Shown: piece after piece, positions 17,669 to 26,860 of the stretch
Layout: each line of letters starts with the position of its first letter
Position numbering within the stretch: position 1 is the first letter of the stretch
DNA from: Chromatiales bacterium
GTDB lineage: Bacteria > Pseudomonadota > Gammaproteobacteria > JAGRGH01
Reading direction: 5' to 3'
Assembly: GCA_020445605.1 (NCBI GenBank)
Contig: JAGRGH010000059.1
Coordinates: forward strand, 27,442 to 91,441
DNA length: 64,000 bases
Made by a program: the position numbers and the translations under genes
Notes under the pieces: model-generated
The model's database searches: none
Told to the model about the DNA's origin: nothing
Seen by the model: the letters and a program-made list of their open reading frames with translations, nothing else

Positions 17669-17854
17669 CGGATCGATCCGGTACGCGACGAGGTCGTTGG
17701 CGCGGCCCGGCTGACCACCGCCGTTCGGTTAGAGGTCATAGACCTGTCCGTGACGATTGACGTCGACAGCCGAGAGACTGTCGTTTACGTCGCCGACCCC
17801 GCGGATTCGTGGCACCGCGTCGCGGTCATGATTGGCGCGAGCGCGGCTGGCTGA
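17669..17854 (+). pseudogene. Decayed duplicate of the fumarase 3' end
   Basis: The translated fragment matches two separate parts of the fumarase at 12513-14045. IDPVRDEVVGAARLTTAVR corresponds to VDPVRDEVVGPAGPTTATR. After a jump of roughly 80 residues, EVIDLSVTIDVDSRE and VMIGASAAG correspond to EVKDMPVTVAVDSRG and VMTGTSAAG at the fumarase C-terminus. Both copies end in GCGCGGCTGGCTGA. The divergence means the duplication is old. It flanks the protease/HHH pair on the far side. Confidence 0.8.
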
Positions 17855-17872
17855 TCGAGTCGGGCAGGGGAG

Positions 17873-19867
17873 ATGGTCAGCACAGCGCGTAGTCACCTCC
17901 TGATTGGGCTCGGTTTGCCCGCAATTCTTGCCGCCATCTGCATGGCGAGCTTCCAGTCGTTCACGGTTGACGATGCCTATATTTCCTTTCGTTACGCGCG
18001 CAACCTCGCCGACGGGCACGGCCTGGTCTATAACACCGGCGAGTATGTCGAGGGTTACACCAATCTGCTGTGGACGTTGCTGCTGGCGCTGGCCATCAAG
18101 ATCGGTATTGACGTTGAATTGTTTTCCAAACTGTTGGGCGCGGCATTTGCGTTTGTCGCACTCTATTTCACCTACCAGTTGGCCGTTCGCATCAAGCCGC
18201 TGGAACGAGCGCCAGTTGTCGCGACCTGGATAGTCGCCGGAAGCCTGGTTTTTACCGGCTATGCGGTTCAGGGTATCGAGTCGGCGATGTTCGCCGGTCT
18301 GATTCTGGCCGGCACACACCGCTTCTTTGAGGAGCAGGAGCAGGAATTATCGGTTGTCGGTTCAGCGCTGATTTTTGCAGCGGCCGGCCTCACTCGCCCG
18401 GAAGCCCCCATGTTTTTGGGCTTGCTGATGCTTGGCATGACCGGCAAAGGCGTTCTAGGGGGTGCGCGCATGGCCGTGCTGTCGAAACCGGATCTGCGTC
18501 TCAAGGTCCTCACGATTGCGCTGTGTCTCATTGCGGGACTGGTGCCGTGGACGCTCCACCTTGGTGAAACATCGAGCGCCGGGGCGCTGTTGCCGGGCGT
18601 CGTCCTGGTGGGTCTGTGCGTGATAACGGCAGTTCTATTGCCCGCGGCGATGTTTGGCCGGCGAAACCTGTTGCGTGGCGGGGTGTTCCTGGTTCCGTTG
18701 TTGGCCCAGGCAATCTGGCGCTCCAACTATTACGGCGAGTGGTTGCCGAACACGCTGCATGCGAAGACCGGCGACATCACACAACAATTCAATGCTGGTC
18801 TTGATTATGTAAGCAACTTCTTCGTCCATGAGGGGTTGTTGGCGCTGTCGGCGCTATTCGGCTTGGTTGTTGCATTCACCGAAAACAATCGACGGCTCCT
18901 TGCGCTTGCACTTTTGACGGTATACCCATGCGCATATTTCGTGCTGGTTGGCGGCGACTGGATGCCATTGTTTCGCTTTTTTGTCCCGGTGTTGCCGCTT
19001 CTGGCATTGCTGAGCGATGCGGCACTTCGGGGGTTGCTTGACTCCCGAGTTCCAGCTCTGCTTTATGGCGCAGTTTCGTTTGTCCTGGTCGTTGCGTTAC
19101 AGATGATCGGTCAGTATCAGAGCGACGCGGCGGTGTTCCGGACTGCCGAGGCGGAATGGGATCTTCATGCGCAGCGCACGGCAAAATGGTTTGAAGCACA
19201 GGAGAATGCGTTCGGCCGGGATCGTGTGGAAGGCACTATTGCCCTCGGGGATATTGGCGAGGTTGGCTACCGTACCAACTATCCGGTGTTGGACCTTCTG
19301 GGGCTCGTCACCAGGGATATCGCCGAGCTTCCCGGTGGATACACGCGCAAGATCGGCGCCGGGTATGCGAACTACTTTTTCAGCAAAAAGCCCCGTTACG
19401 TCATCATCATTTCAAATCGGAACAGTTGCAGCAGCCCCAGCGTGCCGGGCTCCGCCGTGCTCTACCATGATGCGAGATTCCTGGCGCAGTACACCGAGTC
19501 CGGCAGGGTCTGGGCAGGCGGCGATTATTTTTGGTGCATCTATCAGGACAGGGAAAAAGTCATCGATGTCGCGGACAAGTCCTTCACCGATGCAAAATTG
19601 CAAGAACTGGATAGCCGATTTCAAACCTATAACAATGTGGATCTGCCCGGCGGGGATATAGACGTTCTGAGTTTCAGGGATGTCTGGCAGATACAGGCCC
19701 GTTGCCGACAGGCTTGCCTCGACAATGCTGGCTGTCGCGCCTATACGCACACAAAGCCGCATGCTTCGCTTGGCCAGGGCAATGGCCTTTGCTGGCTGAA
19801 GGGATCGGTCGGCCGAAGGATTGGACACGCAAACCTCGTCTCCGGTGAACGGCTTGCGGAACCGTGA
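17873..19867 (+). CDS. GT-C-type membrane glycosyltransferase with C-terminal PAN/Apple domain
   Basis: 664-aa polytopic protein. The N-terminal first loop [20 protein letters not shown] has the acidic pair and layout of GT-C enzymes that use polyprenyl-phosphate sugars, followed by about ten membrane segments up to residue 420. A soluble part follows ([20 protein letters not shown]). Residues about 587-664 look like a PAN/Apple domain with four cysteines ([27 protein letters not shown]). ATG 17873 follows GGGGAG. The PAN domain probably binds protein or sugar in the periplasm. Acceptor and donor are unknown. Alone on its strand between accessory genes. Confidence 0.75.
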   Translation: MVSTARSHLLIGLGLPAILAAICMASFQSFTVDDAYISFRYARNLADGHGLVYNTGEYVEGYTNLLWTLLLALAIKIGIDVELFSKLLGAAFAFVALYFTYQLAVRIKPLERAPVVATWIVAGSLVFTGYAVQGIESAMFAGLILAGTHRFFEEQEQELSVVGSALIFAAAGLTRPEAPMFLGLLMLGMTGKGVLGGARMAVLSKPDLRLKVLTIALCLIAGLVPWTLHLGETSSAGALLPGVVLVGLCVITAVLLPAAMFGRRNLLRGGVFLVPLLAQAIWRSNYYGEWLPNTLHAKTGDITQQFNAGLDYVSNFFVHEGLLALSALFGLVVAFTENNRRLLALALLTVYPCAYFVLVGGDWMPLFRFFVPVLPLLALLSDAALRGLLDSRVPALLYGAVSFVLVVALQMIGQYQSDAAVFRTAEAEWDLHAQRTAKWFEAQENAFGRDRVEGTIALGDIGEVGYRTNYPVLDLLGLVTRDIAELPGGYTRKIGAGYANYFFSKKPRYVIIISNRNSCSSPSVPGSAVLYHDARFLAQYTESGRVWAGGDYFWCIYQDREKVIDVADKSFTDAKLQELDSRFQTYNNVDLPGGDIDVLSFRDVWQIQARCRQACLDNAGCRAYTHTKPHASLGQGNGLCWLKGSVGRRIGHANLVSGERLAEP

Positions 19868-20048
19868 TCATGCCTCCGTAGGCGAAGGATGGTGTTGCCA
19901 ATTGGCGCGATGCTGATGGAGAGCGGAACCGTTGTTTCGTCGCATGCGCGGCGTTCGTTCGTCAGACCTCCGCTACACGTTCCACGCGAACCGTCGCAGC
20001 CGCAATCGAGTCGACGGATCTTCAGGTTCAGTTTGCTGACTCTGCGCC

Positions 20049-20996
20049 CTATTGCCTTCCCTTCATCCGGCGATATAGGTTTAATAAGGTCCGCGTAACG
20101 AGCCCTTTGCTCCGGTTTCCTGCCATGCCCCATGTGCTCTGCGGCGCCGAAATTTGCTCCGGACGCCTCGCGAGATTAACGGTGTTTAGGGTCTCTTCCG
20201 GAAAATGCGGAGAACGACTTGTGCCGCATATGGCAGCTAGCATCAGACGATTCTTGTACGAAATATGGTATGGGTGATGTATTTCAAGAATAGATGTGAA
20301 ATCGACATCCGCCAGCATGTTGGTCAAGGACGAAAAAGTCGGCCAGAATGAAAAATTATTGTGCAGCGAGGCCCATTTCTGTTTGTGCTTTTCGACATCG
20401 GTAGCGTTTGGGGCATGTTCCATTCTGTGGGCGCCAGAGTACTGTCGGCCGTTGTGGTAAATCTCTTCAATGTTGTCATCTTCAGTGGAAATATGTGTGT
20501 CAAAAATGACCACTCGATCACACATGCGTTGTAGATTTTGCACGAATCCGAAGAGTTTGCTGGAGTCGATGTGATAAAGCAGGCCCAAGCAGAGAATTAC
20601 GTCAAACTTACCGTACCTTTCTGTTGACACATTGAGAACATCATCGAGATAAAAAGAAATGTTCCCAAGAGAGAGCATTTCTTTGGCCAGTTCCCCTTTG
20701 CGCAGATTTGCCATGCGTCCCTCGATCGACGTTACTTTGCAACCATGCCTGGCAAATTCGATCCCGACACCGCCCTCAAGGGACCCTAGATCCAGAACTG
20801 TTAGGTCGGCGGGAGATGCGTTACAAATGTCGAACGTAGCTTGAAGAATCTTCTTCAGCCTGAACGGAAAGTTTTCATTCCGGGTAGGAAGCGTGTAAAC
20901 GCCATCGCCGAGATAGACATCATGGGCGGTCCAAGGTCCGTGCTCGGAAATGAGTTCTTCGTTCTTCTGTGCAAAGTCACTGAGAATGTTTTTCAT
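20049..20996 (-). CDS. Class I SAM-dependent methyltransferase, atypical composition
   Basis: 315-aa Methyltransf_23-like protein. Motif I VLDLGSLEGGVGIEFARHG near residue 72, acidic SIEGRMANL and post-motif FDVILCLGLLYHID. The downstream acceptor part includes HHPYHISYKNRLMLAAICG, common in methyltransferases of surface polysaccharide or methyl-sugar pathways. GC is visibly lower than in flanking genes, which points to recent acquisition together with the neighbouring GT-C gene. The 180 bp between its end and the GT-C gene hold no gene that I can recognise. Confidence 0.75.
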   Translation of the reverse strand: MKNILSDFAQKNEELISEHGPWTAHDVYLGDGVYTLPTRNENFPFRLKKILQATFDICNASPADLTVLDLGSLEGGVGIEFARHGCKVTSIEGRMANLRKGELAKEMLSLGNISFYLDDVLNVSTERYGKFDVILCLGLLYHIDSSKLFGFVQNLQRMCDRVVIFDTHISTEDDNIEEIYHNGRQYSGAHRMEHAPNATDVEKHKQKWASLHNNFSFWPTFSSLTNMLADVDFTSILEIHHPYHISYKNRLMLAAICGTSRSPHFPEETLNTVNLARRPEQISAPQSTWGMAGNRSKGLVTRTLLNLYRRMKGRQ

Positions 20997-21096
20997 GGCT
21001 CATTTGTCGATGGTCGCCGCCAAACCAGATCGTCAGCCAAGAGCGTGTTGCCGGCGATCTTGCGGGGTTCGGTGCAAAGCGTCGCCTGCCGACACG

Positions 21097-22584
21097 TCAA
21101 TGCGGCAGGGTGCGCAAGTCAAGCCTGCGCACAAACTCGCGCATGATGACGTTGTACAACTCACCCTTGAGGATGCCGTCCTCGACACTGGACTCGATGC
21201 TGGGGTTGTCGTTGACCTCGATGACATACACGCCGTCGGCGGTTTCCTTGACGTCCACGCCGTAAAGCCCGTCGCCAATGAGGTTCGCGGCGCTCAGCGC
21301 AGCGGCGACGACCGTGGGTGGTGCATCGCCGACCTGCCATGCCTTGTAGCCGCCCTGCTGCACGGCGCCGTCGTCGCGATGCTTGATGATCTGCCAGTGC
21401 CGTTTGGACATGAAGTACTGGCAGACATACAGCGGCGTGCGGTTCAGGATGCCGACGCGCCAGTCGAACTCGGTGTACAGCCATTCCTGGGCGAGGATCA
21501 GGTCCGAGCGCTGGAACAACTGGTCGGTGATGGCCTTCAGTTCCGCGGCATTTGACGCCTTGAACACGCCCGCGGAAAATGCGCTGTCCGGCAGCTTCAG
21601 AACGACTGGATAACCGAAGCCCGACTCGACTTGACGCACCACGCGTGCGCCATCGCTCTTGTAGAGAATGCGCGAGCGCGGCCGCGGAACCCCGTTGGCC
21701 GACAGCAGCTCGTCGAGGAACACCTTGTTGGTGCAGCGCAGGATCGAGGTCGGGTCATCGATTACCACCATGTCTTCCGATTCCGCCTTGCGTGCGAAGC
21801 GGTAGGTGTAGTGATCGATACGCGTGGTGTCGCGGATGAACAGCGCGTCGTATTCGGCCAGTCGACCATAATCGCGCGGCTCGATGAGTTCCACGTCCAG
21901 ACCCTGCTGGCGCCCGGCGCGGATGAAGTGCTTCATCGTGCCCTTGTCGGTCGGAGGCATTGGGTCTTTCGGGTTGTGCAGGATCGCCATGTCGTAGCGA
22001 TAGCTGGCGCGCGGGCGTGCCTTGTCGCGGCGCCGGCGCAGGAATTTCTGCAATGCATGATCGAACGCCGCGCGCTGCGGGGCGCTGAGCTTGTGCACGG
22101 CAATCGCCCGTACGCTCTGAATCTGCCAGCCGGGCGAACGGCGGAACTCCACTTGCAGCAGTGGCGCGGGCAGGGCTTCGAACAGCTGCCGTGCGAGGTC
22201 CTCGAGTTCGCTTTGCGGGCACTGGCCGAAGAACACGTCGAGCGTGAAGCGATCGGCGTCCTTGCCGCGGTGTGCGCGGCCGACCGCACGTTCAACGAGT
22301 TCGTCGAGGTCATCCAGTTCCAGGTCGTAGATGCGCCGGTTGGTCAACGTCAGCATGGTCGCGACCGACGGCAGCACGCGGTGGCCACGTGCCTCGGCCA
22401 GCAGCGAGGTGTAGTAGCCGATGCCCTGATAGCGCATGTTGCGGCTCAGATTGATGATCTGGATATCGGTGCTCGCCGCGAGTTCGGTCGAGGTCAGATA
22501 GTCCTTTGCTGACATGCAGTTGATTCCGGCCGGCGGGTCCGGCCAATCCGAGTGTCGTTCAATGACGACGATCGGGCGTGCCAT
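21097..22584 (-). CDS. RimK-like ATP-grasp ligase with RLAN N-terminal domain
   Basis: 495-aa protein. The N-terminal about 200 residues match the RimK-like ATP-grasp N-terminal (RLAN) type (PIVVIERHSDWP and MRYQGIGYYTSLLAEARGHR). The C-terminal part is an ATP-grasp domain (DDPTSILRCTNKVFLDEL, YPVVLKLPDSAFSAGVFKA, then the metal-binding VYVIEVNDNPSIESSVEDG). ATP-grasp ligases of this group join an amino acid or amine to a carboxylate. A strong AAGGAG precedes the start and lies in the end of the upstream GNAT/C39 gene four bases away, so the two are coupled. The acceptor, perhaps a peptide, is unknown. Confidence 0.85.
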   Translation of the reverse strand: MARPIVVIERHSDWPDPPAGINCMSAKDYLTSTELAASTDIQIINLSRNMRYQGIGYYTSLLAEARGHRVLPSVATMLTLTNRRIYDLELDDLDELVERAVGRAHRGKDADRFTLDVFFGQCPQSELEDLARQLFEALPAPLLQVEFRRSPGWQIQSVRAIAVHKLSAPQRAAFDHALQKFLRRRRDKARPRASYRYDMAILHNPKDPMPPTDKGTMKHFIRAGRQQGLDVELIEPRDYGRLAEYDALFIRDTTRIDHYTYRFARKAESEDMVVIDDPTSILRCTNKVFLDELLSANGVPRPRSRILYKSDGARVVRQVESGFGYPVVLKLPDSAFSAGVFKASNAAELKAITDQLFQRSDLILAQEWLYTEFDWRVGILNRTPLYVCQYFMSKRHWQIIKHRDDGAVQQGGYKAWQVGDAPPTVVAAALSAANLIGDGLYGVDVKETADGVYVIEVNDNPSIESSVEDGILKGELYNVIMREFVRRLDLRTLPH

Positions 22585-22588
22585 CGGT

Positions 22589-23743
22589 TCAGTTCTCCTT
22601 CACGGATGGGTAAATGATCACGGCGGCCTGTTGATCGGCACGGCCGTAGCGCAGCATGCGGGCGAATTCTTCGATCGGAATCGGCAGGTTGACCGAATCG
22701 CTCACGCTGCGGTTGCGTTCGTAGTCGACATATGGATCGTGGATGCTGACGTGTCGATCGCCAAAGCCGGTGACGACGACCCAGTGCGGGAAGCGCTCTT
22801 CATACAGACGCCAGGACGAAATCAGCAGCAGTACCATCGCGCCGCGGTCGATGGCATCGCGGATGTCGCCGATGCCGATGTGCATGTAGCGAATCGGCAC
22901 GCCGGCCTGTGCGAGTTCGTTTTCCATGTCCGTCTGCACGATGCGCATGACTTCCTTTTTGTCGTCGTTGCGCACGGAGTCCACGAACAGGGTGCCGGGT
23001 GAGCGAATCCAGACCTCGACGCCGAAGCCGCGATGCACGGCCGCGAGCGCCAGCCCCATCGGGCCGCAGCCGCCATGGCCGGTCGTCATGAAAATGGTCG
23101 TTGCCTCGCGCCACAGTCGAAGCTCGAGCATGCGGTCGAGTTCGAGATCGGGGTCCAGCGCGGACATTGCCATCATCAACGCCGCCGGTCCGCAGGTGAA
23201 ATCCAGGGTCTGCTCGTAGTACGGCACGCCGAGCGCGCGTGGGGCGTCCGGCGGGTGCAGCACCTTCTGGAAACGCAGCGCGGTGGCGTGATCCTCGTAG
23301 TAGTCGGGCAGGTCGTCGAAATGCGTGTAGCCGTGGGCGCGATAAAGTCCAATCGCGCGGTCATTTTTCGGGTGCACTTCCAGACGCATTTCCACCGCGC
23401 CACGACCCATCGCCGCGGCCTCGGCGGCCTCGATCAGGCGCGCGCCTGCGCCATGACCGCGCCAGTCGGGATCGGTGGCGATGGAATACAGCCGCGCGAG
23501 CGAGGTCGCACTGCGGTAGAGCACCGTGGCGTAGCCGGCGATGACGCCATCCAGGCGGGCCACCAGGGTGTCCGCATGGGCGCGCGTCAGCAGGTAGCGC
23601 AGGCTGCGGCGCGACAGGCGATCGAGCGCGAAGCTGGCGTTCTCGATCTCGACGATGCGGTCGAGGTCGTCGACCCCCGCCTTGGCGATCTCGACCTGTG
23701 GCTGCGGCGCGCGCCGGGGCGTAGTGGATGCTTGGATGATCAC
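22589..23743 (-). CDS. GNAT acetyltransferase fused to a C39-like (DUF3335) peptidase domain
   Basis: 384-aa fusion. Residues 17-160 form a GNAT domain with acetyl-CoA loop DPDWRGHGAGARLIEAAE and NDRAIGLYRAHGYTH. Residues 170-375 form a papain-fold C39-like domain (PF11814 type) with the cysteine in LDFTCGPAALMMAMSAL, the histidine in FPHWVVVTGFGD and an aspartate in SIHDPYVDYERN. It is paired with the RLAN/RimK ligase just downstream, a pairing conserved in many proteobacteria and described in genomic surveys as a probable peptide-synthesis or peptide-modification unit. The chemical product is not known. Confidence 0.85.
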   Translation of the reverse strand: MIIQASTTPRRAPQPQVEIAKAGVDDLDRIVEIENASFALDRLSRRSLRYLLTRAHADTLVARLDGVIAGYATVLYRSATSLARLYSIATDPDWRGHGAGARLIEAAEAAAMGRGAVEMRLEVHPKNDRAIGLYRAHGYTHFDDLPDYYEDHATALRFQKVLHPPDAPRALGVPYYEQTLDFTCGPAALMMAMSALDPDLELDRMLELRLWREATTIFMTTGHGGCGPMGLALAAVHRGFGVEVWIRSPGTLFVDSVRNDDKKEVMRIVQTDMENELAQAGVPIRYMHIGIGDIRDAIDRGAMVLLLISSWRLYEERFPHWVVVTGFGDRHVSIHDPYVDYERNRSVSDSVNLPIPIEEFARMLRYGRADQQAAVIIYPSVKEN

Positions 23744-23820
23744 CGCAAAAGCATACCGGGCCGCTTGGACTTGCGCATCAGCCGCATTGGCCGCGCAGTG
23801 GTTCGGGCCGGGGCCGGCGA

Positions 23821-24516
23821 TCAGGTTTCGATGCGGTAGCCGACGCCGTAGACCGAGCCGATCAGCGGCGCAGCGGGGCGGATCGCGTCGAGCTTGCGGC
23901 GCAGGTTCTTGATGTGACTGTCGACGGTGCGGTCGGCAACGACGCGGTGGTCATCGTAGATTCGATCGAGCAGCTGTGCGCGACTCAGCACCCGGCCCGG
24001 GATCTCGGCGAGCGCCTCGAGCAGGCGAAATTCCACGCGCGTGAGGTCGAGCTTTTCACCGTCCAGGCTGGCGCTGAATCGCTCGCGGTCGATGCCGAGT
24101 CCGTCGATTACCGCAACGCGGTCCGGGGCGCCCGGCGTTGCGGCGCGACGGAGCACGGCCTTCACGCGCGCGACGACCTCGCGCGGGCTGTAGGGTTTGC
24201 AGATGTAATCGTCCGCGCCGAGTTCCAGCCCCAGCAGCCGGTCGATCTCCTCGACGCGTGCGGTGACCATGATGATCGGTACGCTGCTGAACGCGCGAAT
24301 CTCGCGGCAGATCGTCAGCCCGTCGACACCGGGCAGCATGAGGTCGAGCAGGATCAGCGCGGGCGGGCTGGTCCGCGCGCGTTCGATCACGCCGCTGCCG
24401 GTGTGCATCTGCTCGCAGCGGAAGCCGGCCATGACCAGGTATTCGTCGAGTATCTGGGCGAGCTTGTGCTCGTCTTCGACGATCAGGATGCGTGCCGTGG
24501 ACCCATTCGCGGTCAT
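23821..24516 (-). CDS. OmpR/PhoB-family response regulator, BaeR-like
   Basis: 231-aa regulator. Receiver domain with the acidic pair in [10 protein letters not shown], phospho-acceptor Asp in [14 protein letters not shown] and Lys in [17 protein letters not shown], then a winged-helix DNA-binding domain ([35 protein letters not shown]). The stretch around [20 protein letters not shown] is very close to E. coli BaeR. The stop-start ATGA overlap with the downstream kinase gene (24513-24516) shows a regulator-kinase operon. It probably responds to envelope stress; its targets may be the divergent EF-hand and peroxidase genes. Confidence 0.92.
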   Translation of the reverse strand: MTANGSTARILIVEDEHKLAQILDEYLVMAGFRCEQMHTGSGVIERARTSPPALILLDLMLPGVDGLTICREIRAFSSVPIIMVTARVEEIDRLLGLELGADDYICKPYSPREVVARVKAVLRRAATPGAPDRVAVIDGLGIDRERFSASLDGEKLDLTRVEFRLLEALAEIPGRVLSRAQLLDRIYDDHRVVADRTVDSHIKNLRRKLDAIRPAAPLIGSVYGVGYRIET

Positions 24517-26306
24517 TGGGCGGAATCCGGTCGGTGGACCGCGCCGGCGCGTGGTAGCTCGATGATGATCTCGACGCCACCGAGCGCCGAGGCCGCGGCG
24601 CGGATCGTACCGCCGTGCGCGAAGACGATGTTGCGCGCGATCGCGAGTCCGAGGCCGGATCCGCCGTGCGCGCGCGAACGCGAACGCTCGACGCGGTAGA
24701 GCCGGTCGAACAGTCGCGGCAATGCGTCGGTGGGAACCCCGGGCGCGGAGTCGCGAAACGCGATGCGCGCGAAACCCGGGAATGCCTGTAGTTCGATCTC
24801 CAGCCGGCCACCGGCATCGGTATAGCGGGCGCTGTTCTCAAGCAGATTCGTGAACAGCTGGTCGAGCCGCGTGGCGTCGCCCTCGATTGTGACGGCCGGC
24901 CAGTGTTCGCCGTCCGCATGCAGCGTGATTTCGGCCTGCGCGAGGCGCTCGTCGAAGCGATCCAGCGCGTCGGCGAGCAGCGCGGCGAGGTCGACCGGCT
25001 GCATCCGGTAGTCGACCGCGCCGAGGTCGGACATGGAAAGCTGATAGAGGTCGCCGACCAGTCGCGACAGCCGATGGACCTCGTCGAGCAGCGTCTGCAC
25101 GGCGCCGGCATCGTTGGTGCGCACGCCGTCCTGGACGGCCTCGAGCTGGGCGCGCAGCACCGCCAGCGGCGTGCGCAGCTCGTGCGCGATGTCGGCAACC
25201 CACTGCTGGCGGGTGTATTCGGTCTCGCGCAGCGTCGCGGCGAGGCGGTTGAAATCCATTGCCAGGCGCGCGAGTTCGTCACCGCCGCGCGTGTCCAGTT
25301 CCACGTCGTAGTGACCGCCGGCGAGCCGGCGTGCGCCCGTGGACACCGGCGCGAGACGGCGCAGCAGATGATCGGCCAGCAGGGTCGCGATCAGGCTCGT
25401 GGCCAGGAATGCCAACGCGGCGATGATCCACAGGTTGCGCCGCTGGGTCGACTCGTATTCCTCCGCGAGTTCGTCGTCGAGCGAGTCGAACGGATGCAGC
25501 ACCAACCAGCCAACGGTCTTGCCGGCGAGCGCGATGGCCTGCTCGACTGCACGGGTGTCCGCGGGGCGATCCGGGCCGAGCAGTCGTTGGCGATCCGCGT
25601 CCAGCAACTGCAGGCGGGCGCTGAGACCGCGCGCGTCCGGGTGGTCACTGACCTGTGGCGGCGGGACGGGCGGCGGGGCCCAGTCCGGGGCGGGGGCGTC
25701 GTCCGGACGCCATTGCACCTTCAATAGGCCAGGGTCGGCCGGCGCTGCGTTTCGCAATCCGGTGTCGCCGGGGCCGGATGGTCGCGGATCGCGCCAGTCC
25801 GGTCGTCCGCGCGGCGGCGGGCGGTGCGGCGGGAACCCGCCGGGCGGCGGGCCGCCGTCGTGGTCGAGGAACCGCGGCCGGGGCGGATGATCGAGTCGAA
25901 AGCGCCGCGACGGCTCACTTGCGTCAGGGAGTTCGCCGGACTGGGGATGCGGGGGCTGAGGGTCCGGTCTGGACGGTCCGGGGTAGGGTGGCGGTCCGCC
26001 GCCGGGCCAGGGCGGGGCATGCGGTACGCGCAGTTCCAGCCGGTCGGTGCGGCCGCTGCCCAGGGCCTCCAGCACGCCGTGCCAGATATGCGGGCGCCGC
26101 ACCACGATCAGCCAGCCGTCGCCGGCCGCATACAGCCGCGCGAGTTCCTCGGCCACGACGGGCAGGTGGCGCGACTCCTGCTGAAACAGAAACGCCTCGA
26201 AGTCACGCCGCAGGTTCCACTGCGCGAGCAGTGCGACCAGCACGATGATCAGTGCGTTGGACAGCAGAATGCCGCCGAACAGCTTCTTGCGCAGGGACAG
26301 TTGCAT
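24513..26306 (-). CDS. BaeS-like sensor histidine kinase with proline-rich periplasmic domain
   Basis: 597-aa inner-membrane kinase. First membrane helix at about residues 9-30, periplasmic region to about 295, second helix [24 protein letters not shown], HisKA with the H-box [18 protein letters not shown] and HATPase_c ([26 protein letters not shown]). About residues 95-225 of the sensor are an unusual low-complexity stretch rich in Pro, Arg, Asp and Gly (such as [18 protein letters not shown]), absent from E. coli BaeS and making the protein over 100 residues longer. ATG 26306 chosen over GTG 26312; neither has a clear ribosome site. Confidence 0.9.
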   Translation of the reverse strand: MQLSLRKKLFGGILLSNALIIVLVALLAQWNLRRDFEAFLFQQESRHLPVVAEELARLYAAGDGWLIVVRRPHIWHGVLEALGSGRTDRLELRVPHAPPWPGGGPPPYPGPSRPDPQPPHPQSGELPDASEPSRRFRLDHPPRPRFLDHDGGPPPGGFPPHRPPPRGRPDWRDPRPSGPGDTGLRNAAPADPGLLKVQWRPDDAPAPDWAPPPVPPPQVSDHPDARGLSARLQLLDADRQRLLGPDRPADTRAVEQAIALAGKTVGWLVLHPFDSLDDELAEEYESTQRRNLWIIAALAFLATSLIATLLADHLLRRLAPVSTGARRLAGGHYDVELDTRGGDELARLAMDFNRLAATLRETEYTRQQWVADIAHELRTPLAVLRAQLEAVQDGVRTNDAGAVQTLLDEVHRLSRLVGDLYQLSMSDLGAVDYRMQPVDLAALLADALDRFDERLAQAEITLHADGEHWPAVTIEGDATRLDQLFTNLLENSARYTDAGGRLEIELQAFPGFARIAFRDSAPGVPTDALPRLFDRLYRVERSRSRAHGGSGLGLAIARNIVFAHGGTIRAAASALGGVEIIIELPRAGAVHRPDSAQ

Positions 26307-26493
26307 GGCCACGCGACAAGCCTAGCGCGAAGTTGCCAAGTCGATCACATCAGTGCGAAAAGCTCCACGCTGTCTGCATATTTGGGCCGCGGACTCCGCG
26401 ATTTCTGCGCGATTTCATCATCGCTGCGCCCCAATCGCGGCGTAGCGTGTGCAGCGTGGCCGGCGTGGGCCGGCAGCGACGGAGGAAACCGAC

Positions 26494-26829
26494 ATGCAGA
26501 TTGCCACAAGCCTGCTTGCGCTGGCGGCGGCCATGGCGTCCGCCCACGGGCCGAATGTGCCCGGAGCTTGCGCCGCCGAAGCGGAACGCACAACATGGTT
26601 CCAGCGACATGATCGTGATCAGAACGGGGGGCTGACCATCGGCGAATTCGCCGCGTTCTGGGCTGAACGCCGGCGCCGGACCATGGTGCGGGATTTCCAG
26701 TGGTTCGACACCGACGGCGATGGCGCGCTGACCGCTGCGGAGTTCGATGCGCCACCGCCGCCCGGCCCGCAGGCCGGGCCCCCGGCGTCCAGGGCGCATC
26801 CGCCGCCGCGCTGCCCACGGCCGTTCTGA
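26494..26829 (+). CDS. Small exported EF-hand calcium-binding protein
   Basis: 111-aa protein with an N-terminal signal peptide (MQIATSLLALAAAMASAHG), two EF-hand loops (DRDQNGGLTIGE and DTDGDGALTAAE) and a Pro-rich tail (PPPPGPQAGPP onward). ATG 26494 follows GGAGGA. It is divergent from the BaeSR-like operon across about 190 bp and 31 bases upstream of the peroxidase gene. It likely binds Ca2+ in the periplasm. A regulatory or structural link to the peroxidase (these peroxidases often need Ca2+) is inference. Confidence 0.8.
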   Translation: MQIATSLLALAAAMASAHGPNVPGACAAEAERTTWFQRHDRDQNGGLTIGEFAAFWAERRRRTMVRDFQWFDTDGDGALTAAEFDAPPPPGPQAGPPASRAHPPPRCPRPF

Positions 26830-26860
26830 TCCGCGCATCGTCCAATACGGAGCACACGAT

